DNA of 64,000 nucleotides, from contig NZ_OZ024668.1 of NCBI RefSeq assembly GCF_902497775.2, positions 643,826-707,825 of the forward strand, written 5' to 3'. Of this stretch, positions 35,651 to 44,520 are shown in pieces. This DNA is from Pseudomonas fluorescens (GTDB lineage: Bacteria; Pseudomonadota; Gammaproteobacteria; Pseudomonadales; Pseudomonadaceae). Position numbers and translations under genes: made by a program. The notes under the pieces were generated by a model that had not been told where the DNA came from, ran no database searches, and saw only the letters and a program-made list of their open reading frames with translations. How positions within the stretch are numbered: position 1 is the first letter of the stretch; the number at the start of each line of letters is the position of its first letter.

Positions 35651-35678
35651 TTGAATTGCCCCGTTTTGGTGCTATGTT
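35651..35678 (+). promoter_or_regulatory. Candidate sigma-70 promoter for the permease
   Basis: TTGAAT (35651-35656) and TATGTT (35673-35678) with a 16-base spacer. If used, it gives a leader of about 270 bases. The gap 35519-35955 holds no convincing gene but contains a stable hairpin (35823-35846, arms CTGCCGGTGT and ACACCCGGCAG) and an A-rich motif before the start codon. Confidence 0.5.
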
Positions 35679-35930
35679 AGCCGCCCTGTTTCCTGCAGAG
35701 GCTCAAGCACGGGGAATGCCCCTCCGTAGAAGCGGTTTTTGCCGAGAGTTCTCGCCAAATATCGTGCTTTATACAGTGAAATACCCTGCAGGGGCCTTTC
35801 TATACTGCTCGCCCCTTTCGCTCTGCCGGTGTTGCACACCCGGCAGACGGGCCCGCTCAAAAGGTGGTGCCCGGCGCGGCAACGCATCCAGCCTATCGGC
35901 GATGCCAGGCCTGCACGAATGGTCATATCC

Positions 35931-35940
35931 AATAACAAAA
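35931..35940 (+). promoter_or_regulatory. Candidate Hfq/Crc catabolite-repression motif
   Basis: AATAACAAAA lies 16 bases upstream of the permease ATG, next to its ribosome binding site. It contains AATAACAA, which fits the AAnAAnAA motif bound by Hfq with Crc in Pseudomonas; amino acid transporters are frequent targets. Confidence 0.6.
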
Positions 35941-35955
35941 TGAGGTTGTATTCCT

Positions 35956-37377
35956 ATGCCAGTCGGCAACCACCCTTCTCAAGGTGAGACCGCCCAGGGC
36001 GGCCCACTCAAGCGAGAGCTCGGCGAACGCCACATTCGCCTGATGGCGCTGGGCGCCTGTATCGGTGTCGGCCTGTTCCTGGGTTCGGCCAAGGCCATCG
36101 AAATGGCCGGGCCGGCGATCATGCTGTCCTACATCATTGGCGGCCTGGCGATCCTGGTGATCATGCGCGCCCTCGGCGAGATGGCCGTACACAACCCGGT
36201 AGCCGGCTCGTTCAGCCGCTACGCCCAAGACTACCTCGGCCCGCTGGCGGGATTTCTCACCGGCTGGAACTACTGGTTCCTGTGGCTGGTGACCTGCGTT
36301 GCGGAAATCACCGCGGTGGCCATCTACATGGGCATCTGGTTTCCGGAAGTGCCGCGCTGGATCTGGGCCCTGGCGGCCCTGGGCAGCATGGGCGCGATCA
36401 ACCTGATCGCGGTCAAGGCCTTCGGTGAGTTCGAGTTCTGGTTCGCCCTGATCAAGATCGTCACCATCATCGCCATGGTCCTGGGTGGCGTCGGTATCAT
36501 CGCCTTTGGTTTTGGTAACGACGGCGTGGCCATGGGCATCTCCAACCTCTGGAGCAATGGCGGTTTCATGCCCAACGGCGTGACTGGCGTGCTGATGTCG
36601 CTGCAGATGGTGATGTTCGCCTACCTGGGCGTGGAGATGATCGGCCTGACCGCCGGTGAAGCACGCAACCCGCAAAAGACCATTCCACAGGCCATCGGCT
36701 CGGTGTTCTGGCGCATCCTGCTGTTCTACGTCGGCGCACTGTTCGTGATCCTGTCGATCTACCCGTGGAACGAAATCGGTAGCCAGGGCAGCCCGTTCGT
36801 GATGACCTTCGAGCGTCTGGGCATCAAGACCGCTGCCGGCATCATCAACTTCGTGGTGATCACCGCCGCGCTGTCGTCGTGCAACGGCGGCATCTTCAGC
36901 ACCGGGCGCATGCTCTATAGCCTGGCGCAGAACGGTCAGGCGCCGGCGACCTTCGCCCGCACCTCGAGCAACGGCGTGCCGCGCAATGCCCTGCTGCTAT
37001 CGATCGCAGCCTTGCTGCTGGGCGTGCTGGCCAACTACCTGGTGCCGGAGAAAGTCTTCGTCTGGGTCACCGCCATTGCCACCTTCGGTGCGATCTGGAC
37101 CTGGGTGATGATCCTCCTGGCCCAGCTGAAATTCCGCGCCGGCCTGAGCAATGCCGAGCGTGACGCACTGAAATACCGCATGTGGCTGTGGCCGCTGAGC
37201 TCCTACCTGGCGCTGGCGTTCCTGATCCTGGTGGTTGGCCTGATGGCCTACTTCGAGGAGACCCGCGTGGCCCTGTACATCGGCCCGGCGTTCCTGGTGA
37301 TGCTGACCGTGCTGTATTACGTGTTCAAGCTGTCGCCAAGCCCTGTGGAGCAGCGGGCTGCAAGTTCGGCGTCCTGA
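35956..37377 (+). CDS. APC-family amino acid permease (ProY-like)
   Basis: 473 residues with 12 membrane segments of the amino acid-polyamine-organocation family. The N-terminal signature is HIRLMALGACIGVGLFLGSAKAI, followed by GPAIMLSYIIGG and the MAVHNPVAGSFSRYAQDYLGPLAGFLTGWNYW region, shared with ProY, AroP and GabP. Of these, ProY (proline) is the closest in my reading, but substrate cannot be fixed. ATG at 35956 follows GAGG. It has a long leader with a candidate Crc motif and ends at a strong terminator, so it is transcribed alone. Confidence 0.85.
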   Translation: MPVGNHPSQGETAQGGPLKRELGERHIRLMALGACIGVGLFLGSAKAIEMAGPAIMLSYIIGGLAILVIMRALGEMAVHNPVAGSFSRYAQDYLGPLAGFLTGWNYWFLWLVTCVAEITAVAIYMGIWFPEVPRWIWALAALGSMGAINLIAVKAFGEFEFWFALIKIVTIIAMVLGGVGIIAFGFGNDGVAMGISNLWSNGGFMPNGVTGVLMSLQMVMFAYLGVEMIGLTAGEARNPQKTIPQAIGSVFWRILLFYVGALFVILSIYPWNEIGSQGSPFVMTFERLGIKTAAGIINFVVITAALSSCNGGIFSTGRMLYSLAQNGQAPATFARTSSNGVPRNALLLSIAALLLGVLANYLVPEKVFVWVTAIATFGAIWTWVMILLAQLKFRAGLSNAERDALKYRMWLWPLSSYLALAFLILVVGLMAYFEETRVALYIGPAFLVMLTVLYYVFKLSPSPVEQRAASSAS

Positions 37378-37390
37378 TCCTGGTGTAGAC

Positions 37391-37426
37391 AAAAAAGCCC
37401 GTATCCATGGATACGGGCTTTTTTTG
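37391..37426. terminator. Intrinsic terminator after the permease
   Basis: The 26-base perfect palindrome centred on CCATGG (37395-37420, arms beginning AAGCCCGTATCC) is flanked by A-run and T-run (CTTTTTTT), so it can terminate both strands. Confidence 0.93.
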
Positions 37427-37490
37427 GTTCTGGGGTGGGCTTTGGGGCTGTGAGTTTATCCATTTGCTCGCAGCCTCAACATCCCAACAA

Positions 37491-38615
37491 TCAGGTAGCA
37501 ACCGCCCGCATCGGCTGGGTCAGGCGCTTGTTGAAGTCCAGCCAGGCACCGAGCAGGGCCATGATCGCCACGCCCACCAGTGCAGTAAATATCTGCATGG
37601 CAAAGGCATCGTCGGCCATGGCATTGATCATGTCCGCCAGGGGCGCCAGCAATACCCCCAGGCAGAACACTTCAAGCGAGTAACGGCCCATGCGCCCGGT
37701 TTGCTGCGCCAGCCAGTTTTGCGTCCAGCCGCTGCCCGGCAGCAGTTTGGCCGTGACATAAGCCAGGGCCAGGAAGTGCAGCAGGCGCACCGGCGACAGG
37801 TCGGTCTTGCTGATCGGGTACAACAGATTGTTGAGGCTGGCCGGCATCCAGGCATCGTGAATCTCTGGCCAGCGCCAGGACAGGGTAATGATCCCGGCTA
37901 CTAGCGAGTAGGCAGCTGCCGCGAGGAACAGCGGTTGACGGTGCAACGGCCGGGTTTGCGCCGGCCGTGCCTGCTGCCCGTACAGCGCCGCAGCGCCGCC
38001 GAGCACGAAGAGGAACTGCCAGGTGACCGGGTTGAAGTACCAAACGCCGTCGGAAAAATTCGCCAGGTTCCAGCCCAGGCCCGGCGCCACCAGATACACC
38101 GCCATCGACACGCCGACCACCGCCAGGGTGTTGCGTATCAATAGTGGCAGTACCAGCGGCAGCCCGGCCAGCAGCACGATATACAGCGGCAGCGGGTCCA
38201 TCAGGTTGGGTTTGAAGCGCAGCAGCAGCTCGTCGGTGAGGGCTTGCTGGGGGTTGGTGATGAAGTGGGTGAGGCCCATTTCCTGCACCAGGTCGCGGGT
38301 CTGCACATGGCTGTTGGCAAAGAACACGATGCCCATCAGCATCGCCAGCAGAAAAATATGCACCACATACAGCACCCAGGTACGGCGCAGGATCTTCACG
38401 CAGGCGATCAGGTAGCCGTCGCGTTGCAGGACCTTGCCATAGGCCAGGACTGCAGCGTAGCCGGCGAGGAAGACGAAGATTTCCGCAGCATCGCTGAAAC
38501 CGATGTTACGCAGGGTGATCTGGCCCAAAGGGTTGTGGGGGACGTGATCCCAGAAAATGAAGATCAACGCCAGGCCGCGAAAAAAATCGATGCGAGGGTC
38601 GCGTCCGTTAAGCAT
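37491..38615 (-). CDS. OpgC-like membrane acyltransferase
   Basis: 374 residues with about ten membrane segments. The start RDPRIDFFRGLALIFIFWDHVPHNPLGQITLRNIGFSDAAE is the OpgC family pattern (PF10129), which covers osmoregulated periplasmic glucan succinyltransferases and relatives; FFRGLALIFIFWDH is the active-site-type acyltransferase motif. It probably acylates an envelope polysaccharide or glucan. It stands alone, divergent from the gtr-like cassette. The modified polymer is not known; involvement in surface polysaccharide decoration is supported only by the neighbouring glycosyltransferases. Confidence 0.8.
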   Translation of the reverse strand: MLNGRDPRIDFFRGLALIFIFWDHVPHNPLGQITLRNIGFSDAAEIFVFLAGYAAVLAYGKVLQRDGYLIACVKILRRTWVLYVVHIFLLAMLMGIVFFANSHVQTRDLVQEMGLTHFITNPQQALTDELLLRFKPNLMDPLPLYIVLLAGLPLVLPLLIRNTLAVVGVSMAVYLVAPGLGWNLANFSDGVWYFNPVTWQFLFVLGGAAALYGQQARPAQTRPLHRQPLFLAAAAYSLVAGIITLSWRWPEIHDAWMPASLNNLLYPISKTDLSPVRLLHFLALAYVTAKLLPGSGWTQNWLAQQTGRMGRYSLEVFCLGVLLAPLADMINAMADDAFAMQIFTALVGVAIMALLGAWLDFNKRLTQPMRAVAT

Positions 38616-38876
38616 GGCAGCGGGCTCTTGAACAGTGGGTTTAATAATGACCGGCGGACGACGGCAAACGCTCGCGCCGCACGTCGGGCGGGGGGCAGGG
38701 TGGCGGTATTGGCAGCGAATTGCAAAAGTTGCGTATTACCGGATGTCTCGATTGTCCCTTGAGCAACAGACCGTTGGTCGTAAATCGTCCGTTCCTGTCA
38801 TTAGTATCAGTAGACGAACCGCCAATGGCGTGGCCTGCTGAGCCCAGGCGCAACCGTCAGCGAGGCGTGACAGGCA

Positions 38877-39251
38877 ATGGCCAACATATGGAAAGGATTT
38901 TCCACCTACAGCGTAATTGGCATCGCCAATACCCTGGTTCATTGGCAGCTGTTTTTCGTCCTGCGGGTCGAGTTCGACCTGAGCCAGGCCCTGAGCAACC
39001 TGCTGGCGTTTTGTGTTGCTGCGAGCCTTTCCTACTACGTCAATGCGCTCTACACCTTCGCCGTGCCGCCCTCGATCGGCCGCTACCTGCTGTTCATGCT
39101 GTGTCTGGGCACGGTCAGCCTGGCGGTGGGTTGGCTGGGCGACCACTGGCGGCTGCACGGGATGATCACGGTGGTGAGCTTTTCCCTGATCAGCCTGACC
39201 TGCGGCTTCCTGCTGGCCAAATGGCTGGTGTTTCGCGGGGCCGAGTCATGA
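38877..39251 (+). CDS. GtrA-like flippase
   Basis: 124 residues with four membrane segments of the GtrA family ([40 protein letters not shown]). Such proteins flip undecaprenyl-phosphate-linked glucose across the inner membrane for O-antigen glucosylation. The gene overlaps the next one at ATGA (39248), a translationally coupled pair. The gap 38616-38876 upstream shows no clear promoter. First of the three-gene gtrABC-like cassette. Confidence 0.87.
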   Translation: MANIWKGFSTYSVIGIANTLVHWQLFFVLRVEFDLSQALSNLLAFCVAASLSYYVNALYTFAVPPSIGRYLLFMLCLGTVSLAVGWLGDHWRLHGMITVVSFSLISLTCGFLLAKWLVFRGAES

Positions 39252-40213
39252 ACGTCTCGCTGATCGTGCCGGTGTTCAACGAAGAACAGGCGCTCAGACT
39301 GTTTTACCAGGCTGTGCGTCAAGAACCCTCGTTGCAGGCACACTGCATTGAAATCGTCTTCATCAACGACGGCAGCAGCGACCGCACCGCCGAGGTCGCC
39401 CGTTCGCTCGCGCTAGCGGACAGGGACGTGGTGCTGATCAACTTCTCGCGCAACTTCGGTAAGGAACCGGCACTGTTCGCCGGCCTGGAGTACGCCAGCG
39501 GTGACGCCGTGGTGCCCATGGATGTTGACCTGCAAGACCCGGTAGCGGTGGTTGCGCAGTTGATCGACGCGTGGCGCGACGGTGCCGACGTGGTCCTGGC
39601 CAAGCGTCGGGATCGCTCCAGCGATGGTTACCTGAAGCGTGGCAGCGCCTCGCTGTTCTATCGTCTGCTTAACCGTATTGCCTACACCCATATTGAAGAA
39701 AACGTCGGCGATTTCCGCCTGATGGACCGCAAGGTGGTGGACGTGATCAAGACCTTGCCCGAGCAGCAGTTGTTCATGAAGGGGGTGCTGTCGTGGGCGG
39801 GGTTCAACGTCGCCATCGTCGAATACGACCGCGCGCCGAGGGCGGTGGGGCGCAGCAAGTTCAACGCCTGGCGGCTGTGGAACCTGGCGCTGGACGGCAT
39901 AACTTCGTTCAGCACCTGGCCTTTGCGCTTGTGGAGCTACGTCGGCGCATGCATCTCGTTGTTGGCGTTGCTGTACGCCGGTTACCTGGTAGTGGACAAG
40001 CTACTGTTCGGCAATGAGGTGCCCGGATATCCGTCATTGATGACAGCGATACTGTTTCTGGGCGGGGTGCAACTGATCGGTATCGGCATATTGGGGGAGT
40101 ACATCGGCCGTATCTACATGGAGGCCAAGCATCGACCCCGGTATGTGGTCAAAGAGATCGTCAGGGCCAATGGCACGAGCTATCGAAAGGGGGCCAAGCG
40201 TGTTGGCGAGTGA
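39248..40213 (+). CDS. Bactoprenol glucosyltransferase (GtrB-like)
   Basis: 321 residues, a GT2 family enzyme: the catalytic domain starts [19 protein letters not shown], with DD in [16 protein letters not shown] and a [14 protein letters not shown] loop. Two C-terminal membrane segments (about 235-260 and 270-300, [16 protein letters not shown]) anchor it. It charges undecaprenyl phosphate with glucose, the donor for GtrC-type transferases. ATG at 39248 overlaps the gtrA-like stop. The frame is open further upstream only because it runs antisense-free through gtrA; the extended start at 38720 is not used. Confidence 0.88.
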   Translation: MNVSLIVPVFNEEQALRLFYQAVRQEPSLQAHCIEIVFINDGSSDRTAEVARSLALADRDVVLINFSRNFGKEPALFAGLEYASGDAVVPMDVDLQDPVAVVAQLIDAWRDGADVVLAKRRDRSSDGYLKRGSASLFYRLLNRIAYTHIEENVGDFRLMDRKVVDVIKTLPEQQLFMKGVLSWAGFNVAIVEYDRAPRAVGRSKFNAWRLWNLALDGITSFSTWPLRLWSYVGACISLLALLYAGYLVVDKLLFGNEVPGYPSLMTAILFLGGVQLIGIGILGEYIGRIYMEAKHRPRYVVKEIVRANGTSYRKGAKRVGE

Positions 40214-41726
40214 ACGGGTGTTAAGCCCCCAACAGGTGCTGTTGTTGTTTATTGTTCTGTCCCTGGCTTACGTGTTTCCCATTGTTCATGCCGACTACGC
40301 CTATGTGGATGACAACTGGCGGGCGTTGCTGCAGGCCCAGGACGCCTGGCGCAATCAAGGCAGAATTCTGCTCGAGTGGCTGTACAAGGTACTGACCTTC
40401 AGCCAGGCAACGATCAATATCTTCCCGATGCCCTTGCTGATCAGCATTGTTGCCCTGGCCATGGCCATGGCGCGCCTGACGTTGTGGCTGTTTCCTCGCC
40501 CCGGTATTACCAGCTGCCTGGTGATCCTGCCAGTGCTATGCAATCCGTTTTTCCTCGGCAATCTGACCTATCAATACGACGGTCCGGGGATGGTGCTGGC
40601 GCTGGTCGCGGTGATCTATGCAATAACCTGCCGGGTTGAACATCGCACTATTCGCACGCTGCTGGCGGCCCTGTTGATTGCCGTAACGCTGAGTCTATAT
40701 CAACTGAGCATCAGCCTGTTTATTGGCTTGTGCATTGTCGAGTTCATCTGCGGGGTAAGAGACAAGGTTGCGCTCCAGGCATTGCTGGTGATGCTTGTGG
40801 AGCGGCTTGTGCAACTGGTAGTCGGTGGCCTCATGTATTTTCTTACCGCCTACCCACTGGCTGTCGATACCCGCGGCAGCCACCTGCCCGTTGATCAGCA
40901 GTGGCTCGGTGTGGTGTGGCAGAAGTTGTGCGTCTCAATGCAGATGCTGGGCTTGCTGATGGCCTCTGCGGGCAATGTGCTGACGCTTGCCCTGCTATTG
41001 GGGGCAGGTGCCGGTTTTGTATTGCTCATGGGAAACATTCGCCAGATGCACGGGCGGCCGTCCGCCAGGTTTGGCGTTGCGCTGCTGTACCTGCTCAGCC
41101 CGGTGGCCCTGGTCTGGAGTGTGCCGGGCATGATGCTGTTTCTTGCCGAGCCCAACCTTGAGGCTCGAAACTTCATCGGCTTTTCGGCAGTGCTGGTTTT
41201 ACTGTTGTTGTTCAGTCACGAGTTGCTTGGGCGGGTCTGGCCGGGATTGCGCTGGCTGTTGATCTTGCCAACGCTGTTCATGTTTGCCTTCAGCTATGCC
41301 TATGGCCAGGTGATCATCGCCAAGAAAGAACTTGAATCAGCCATGGCGCACTACATTGCCAATGACCTGGTATCACGCAGTGAGCTGCGCGACGTAAACA
41401 GGTACAACTACCTGAGGGCACCCGGTGACGGTAACTGGTTGCCCAGAGGACATGGCGCCATCACCCACATGCCGCTACTGAGATACATCCTCAGCGGCTC
41501 CAATTCAGTGTTGCATGCGCAGTTTTTTCCCCGGCTGGGGATCAATAATGTCATTGGCGGTGAACGCTCGGACTTTGAGCGGTTGGTGGCGGCAGGGGGC
41601 GTGGGCGCGCCGCTGGTGGACAACCGGTTCTATTCGATCTACGTCACCGGTGAGCAGGGCTTCATTGTCATGAAGCCCATCCTGGAAGATGAAAACTACA
41701 ATCACAACTGGCCCCGCGTCCCCTAG
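40200..41726 (+). CDS. GtrC-like serotype glucosyltransferase
   Basis: 508 residues, GT-C type with 10 to 12 membrane segments and a large C-terminal periplasmic part (from about residue 400). The segment [23 protein letters not shown] has the acidic pair of the Glucos_trans_II family, placing it as the specific transferase that adds glucose to O-antigen or another surface glycan. Start GTG at 40200 overlaps the gtrB-like stop and has AAAGGGGG 7 bases upstream. GtrC proteins define serotype and are typically the most variable gene of such cassettes. Confidence 0.75.
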   Translation: MLASERVLSPQQVLLLFIVLSLAYVFPIVHADYAYVDDNWRALLQAQDAWRNQGRILLEWLYKVLTFSQATINIFPMPLLISIVALAMAMARLTLWLFPRPGITSCLVILPVLCNPFFLGNLTYQYDGPGMVLALVAVIYAITCRVEHRTIRTLLAALLIAVTLSLYQLSISLFIGLCIVEFICGVRDKVALQALLVMLVERLVQLVVGGLMYFLTAYPLAVDTRGSHLPVDQQWLGVVWQKLCVSMQMLGLLMASAGNVLTLALLLGAGAGFVLLMGNIRQMHGRPSARFGVALLYLLSPVALVWSVPGMMLFLAEPNLEARNFIGFSAVLVLLLLFSHELLGRVWPGLRWLLILPTLFMFAFSYAYGQVIIAKKELESAMAHYIANDLVSRSELRDVNRYNYLRAPGDGNWLPRGHGAITHMPLLRYILSGSNSVLHAQFFPRLGINNVIGGERSDFERLVAAGGVGAPLVDNRFYSIYVTGEQGFIVMKPILEDENYNHNWPRVP

Positions 41727-41738
41727 CGTTACCGATCT

Positions 41739-43358
41739 TCAGGCCGCCGCCACCTCTTGCGGCTCGAAGCTGTCCGCCCGCGCCATCTGCCACATGCGCG
41801 AGTAGAACTCGCCATTGACCTCGCCGCTGAGCAGTTCTCCCGGCTTGAGGAACACATGCATCTGCGAGAACAGCTTGATCTCGGTGGCGGAGATGCGCCG
41901 TACCAGGTGCTTGGCTTCCAGCTGCGAAGGGTGATCAAGACCTGCGGCGGCAAGCATCTCGGCCAGGGCCTTGAGGGTGTTGTGGTGGAAGTTGAATACC
42001 CGCTCGGCTTTATCAGGCACTACCAGGGCGCGCTGGCGCAGCGGGTCCTGGGTGGCGACGCCGGTCGGGCATTTGTTGGTGTGGCAGCTTTGCGACTGGA
42101 TGCAGCCGATAGCGAACATGAAGCCGCGCGCCGAGTTGGCCCAGTCGGCACCGATGGCCAGGACGCTGGCGATGTCGAAGGCGCTGACGATCTTGCCGCT
42201 GGCACCAAGCTTGATCTTGTCGCGCAGGTTCAAGCCCACCAGGGTGTTGTGCACGAACAGCAGGCCTTCGCGCAGCGGCACGCCGATATGGTCGGTGAAC
42301 TCCACAGGCGCCGCGCCCGTGCCGCCTTCCTTGCCGTCGACGACGATGAAGTCGGGAAGGATGCCGGTTTCCAGCATGGCTTTGGCAATGCCCATGAACT
42401 CCCACGGGTGACCGAGGCAGAACTTGAAGCCGACCGGCTTGCCGCCAGACAGCTCACGCAACTGGGCGATGAACTGCATCAGCTCGACCGGGGTGGAGAA
42501 CGCGCTGTGGCGCGACGGCGAGATGCAGTCTTCGCCCATCAGAATGCCGCGGGTCTCGGCAATCTCGCGGGTCACCTTGTGCTTGGGCAAGATGCCGCCG
42601 TGGCCGGGTTTGGCGCCCTGGCTCATCTTGATCTCGATCATGCGTACCTGAGGGTTGCGCGCCTGTTCGGCGAAACGCTCGGGGTCGAAGCGCCCGTCCG
42701 AGGTGCGGCAGCCAAAATAGCCACTGCCCAGTTCCCAGGTCAGATCGCCACCGTGCTCGCGGTGATACGGGCTGATGCTGCCTTCACCGGTGTCATGGGC
42801 GAAATTGCCCAGCTTGGCGCCCTGGTTCAGGGCGCGGATGGCGTTGGCGCTGAGCGAACCGAAGCTCATGGCCGAGATGTTGAACACCGAAGCCGAGTAC
42901 GGCTGTTTGCACTGCGGGCCACCGACGATTACCCGAAAGCTCGACGGGTCGCTGAGCGGCGCCGGGCGCATGGAATGGCCGATGAACTCGAAACCGGACT
43001 GGTACACGTCAATCAGGGTGCCAAAGGGTTTATCCGAGGCTTCGTTCTTGGCTCGCGCATACACCAGCGAGCGCTGCGCCCGGGAAAACGGCAGGGCATC
43101 GCTGTCGGACTCCAGCAGGTACTGACGGATTTCCGGGCGAATGCCTTCGACCAGATAGCGGATGTTGCCGAGGATCGGGTAATTGCGGCGCACCGCGTGG
43201 CGGCTTTGCAGCAGGTCGCCCAAGCCAATCAGGCTGAGCACGGCGCTCACCAGGGTGAACGGCCACAGCCATTCGTGGTGCAGGAAGGGCAGGCTGGCCA
43301 GGGTGAACAACACACAGGCAGCGAAGAAGGCGTAGCGGCTGAGAAGTGACAGGCTCAT
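41739..43358 (-). CDS. FMN-binding glutamate synthase-like membrane protein
   Basis: 539 residues. Two N-terminal membrane segments (about 4-22 and 30-48) precede a glutamate synthase central/FMN domain: SASVFNISAMSFGSLSANAI, GEGSISPYHREHGGDLTWELG, IEIKMSQGAKPGHGGILPKHKV, KEGGTGAAP and the iron-sulfur-type C-x(4)-C region SQSCHTNKCPTGVATQDP. It lacks the glutaminase domain, so ammonia or another donor must be used; the real reaction is unknown. Start ATG 43358 has AAGGA upstream; an ATG-like start at 43379 is in frame but weaker. It is convergent with the gtrC-like gene (12-base gap). Confidence 0.87.
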   Translation of the reverse strand: MSLSLLSRYAFFAACVLFTLASLPFLHHEWLWPFTLVSAVLSLIGLGDLLQSRHAVRRNYPILGNIRYLVEGIRPEIRQYLLESDSDALPFSRAQRSLVYARAKNEASDKPFGTLIDVYQSGFEFIGHSMRPAPLSDPSSFRVIVGGPQCKQPYSASVFNISAMSFGSLSANAIRALNQGAKLGNFAHDTGEGSISPYHREHGGDLTWELGSGYFGCRTSDGRFDPERFAEQARNPQVRMIEIKMSQGAKPGHGGILPKHKVTREIAETRGILMGEDCISPSRHSAFSTPVELMQFIAQLRELSGGKPVGFKFCLGHPWEFMGIAKAMLETGILPDFIVVDGKEGGTGAAPVEFTDHIGVPLREGLLFVHNTLVGLNLRDKIKLGASGKIVSAFDIASVLAIGADWANSARGFMFAIGCIQSQSCHTNKCPTGVATQDPLRQRALVVPDKAERVFNFHHNTLKALAEMLAAAGLDHPSQLEAKHLVRRISATEIKLFSQMHVFLKPGELLSGEVNGEFYSRMWQMARADSFEPQEVAAA

Positions 43359-43476
43359 ACGGTTTCCTTGCGATGGCACGGTCAGGCTCAGGGCCTGGAC
43401 AAACCCCGACCTTAGCCCGGTTGGGGTTTAAAGCGCCAGCCCGCAGCGCACAAGGGTTGCAAGCTTCATCTTGGAA

Positions 43477-43499
43477 TCGAAAATCATTTGTATTTTCGA
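43477..43499. promoter_or_regulatory. Inverted repeat in an AT-rich scar region
   Basis: TCGAAAAT-CATTTGT-ATTTTCGA: perfect 8-base arms with a 7-base spacer, overlapping a possible -35 (TTGTAT at 43488) that is 18 bases from TTATAT (43512). It looks like an operator for a short transcript to the right, facing the small ORF at 43560. Confidence 0.45.
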
Positions 43500-43559
43500 T
43501 TAATCGGCGTGTTATATAGTATCAATAAATCTTCGTTCATTTTCCCAAGAGGCTTGGCC

Positions 43560-43646
43560 ATGAAACCCGGAACCCCAGAAAATTCCGTCCAGCTATCGTG
43601 GGTGCGATCAAGCAGTCGTAGGCGCTTAAAGTCCAACCTATTTTAA
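43560..43646 (+). CDS. Possible 28-residue peptide (uncertain)
   Basis: Short frame starting MKPGTPENSVQLSWVRSSSR, basic at its end and terminating TTTTAA. AGAGG lies about 9 bases upstream, and a candidate promoter with the inverted repeat precedes it. I do not recognise it. It sits in a region with lower GC than the surroundings and could equally be a remnant or noise. The gap 43359-44084 also holds an lhr-like remnant on the opposite strand. Confidence 0.25.
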   Translation: MKPGTPENSVQLSWVRSSSRRRLKSNLF

Positions 43647-43799
43647 GGCCGGTTTTCCCGTTCTGAGGGTTGTTTTCAATTTGGAGTACGCGAATCATCC
43701 ATACAGGAAGACCAGTAGACCACACTGGAGCAGGCCATGAGCGGCTGATGTGAAGCCTTCCCACCGACAGAGCTCATCTTAGAAGCTAGGTTCGTTATG

Positions 43800-44022
43800 T
43801 CAGTAGCCCGGCCGATGCGCCGCAGCGGCCGCCCGCACAATGCCTCGAGGCGCTCCAGGCTCAGAGCCAAGTGACTGCCGCGTTTGTTGCCGGCCAGTGC
43901 GTGGATCGTCGTCGACGATCACCGTGTGCACGCTGGCCAGGCCCTGTTCGAACAGCGCGTCGAGAATCGCCAGGAAGGCCGTAAGGGTTTTGCTTGAGCC
44001 GGTGGGCGTTGCGACCATTCGA
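43800..44022 (-). pseudogene. Remnant of an lhr-like DEAD/DEAH helicase
   Basis: On the minus strand, motif I is readable as ATPTGSSKTLTAFLAILDAL (44022 leftwards; the second Gly of the loop is replaced by Ser), resembling Lhr helicases. It runs directly into VDD and then, after a frame change of apparently two lost bases, [31 protein letters not shown], which is the motif II and following region. The 100 or so residues normally lying between motifs I and II are missing, and the reading frame is broken. It is a decayed fragment left by a deletion next to the Nudix gene. Confidence 0.65.
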
Positions 44023-44084
44023 TACGATTGAAAGGCCCCCGCCAACATGTGATCCTTGCGCGCTTTCCCGTTCACGAGCGTCCC

Positions 44085-44498
44085 ATGAGCAAAACCATCC
44101 GCATCGCCGCCGCCCTCCTGCTTGACCCGCAAGGCCGTACCCTGCTGGTGCGCAAGCGCGGTACTCAGGCGTTCATGCAGCCTGGCGGCAAAATTGAGGC
44201 CGACGAGCAGCCGGTTAGCGCCCTGGCCCGCGAGCTGTTTGAAGAGCTGGGCCTGGCGATTGAGGCACAAGACGCCGAGTATCTGGGCCAGTTCAGTGCC
44301 CCGGCCGCCAACGAACCGGGTTTTGTCGTCCAGGCCGAGATTTTCAAAGTGCACACCGCCATGGCGGTCGAGCCCGCCGCGGAAATCGAAGAGGTGGTGT
44401 GGGTCTCGGCCCGCAAGCAACTGACCCTGGAGCTGGCCCCGCTCACACGGGACTTGATTCTGCCCCTGTACCGGCAGTTAACTACAGCTCCCGCCTGA
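44085..44498 (+). CDS. Nudix hydrolase
   Basis: 137 residues with a complete Nudix box in GGKIEADEQPVSALARELFE followed by ELGL, fitting Gx5Ex7REUxEExGU. It hydrolyses a nucleoside diphosphate linked to another moiety; the substrate is unknown. The N-terminal KTIRIAAALLLDPQGRTLLV is the usual first strand. Start ATG at 44085; the frame is open from 44028 but without a ribosome binding site. The next gene (LysE-type) starts 22 bases after its stop in the same direction. Confidence 0.9.
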   Translation: MSKTIRIAAALLLDPQGRTLLVRKRGTQAFMQPGGKIEADEQPVSALARELFEELGLAIEAQDAEYLGQFSAPAANEPGFVVQAEIFKVHTAMAVEPAAEIEEVVWVSARKQLTLELAPLTRDLILPLYRQLTTAPA

Positions 44499-44520
44499 TC
44501 TCTCTTGCAAAGGAATGCCG

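Noticed and set aside
38720..39247. Upstream extension of the GtrB-like frame
   Set aside because: It overlaps the whole gtrA-like gene; ATG at 39248 gives the conserved N-terminus.
43537..43764. 75-codon minus-strand frame in the scar region
   Set aside because: No ribosome binding site and no family resemblance; composition is consistent with chance in a low-constraint region.
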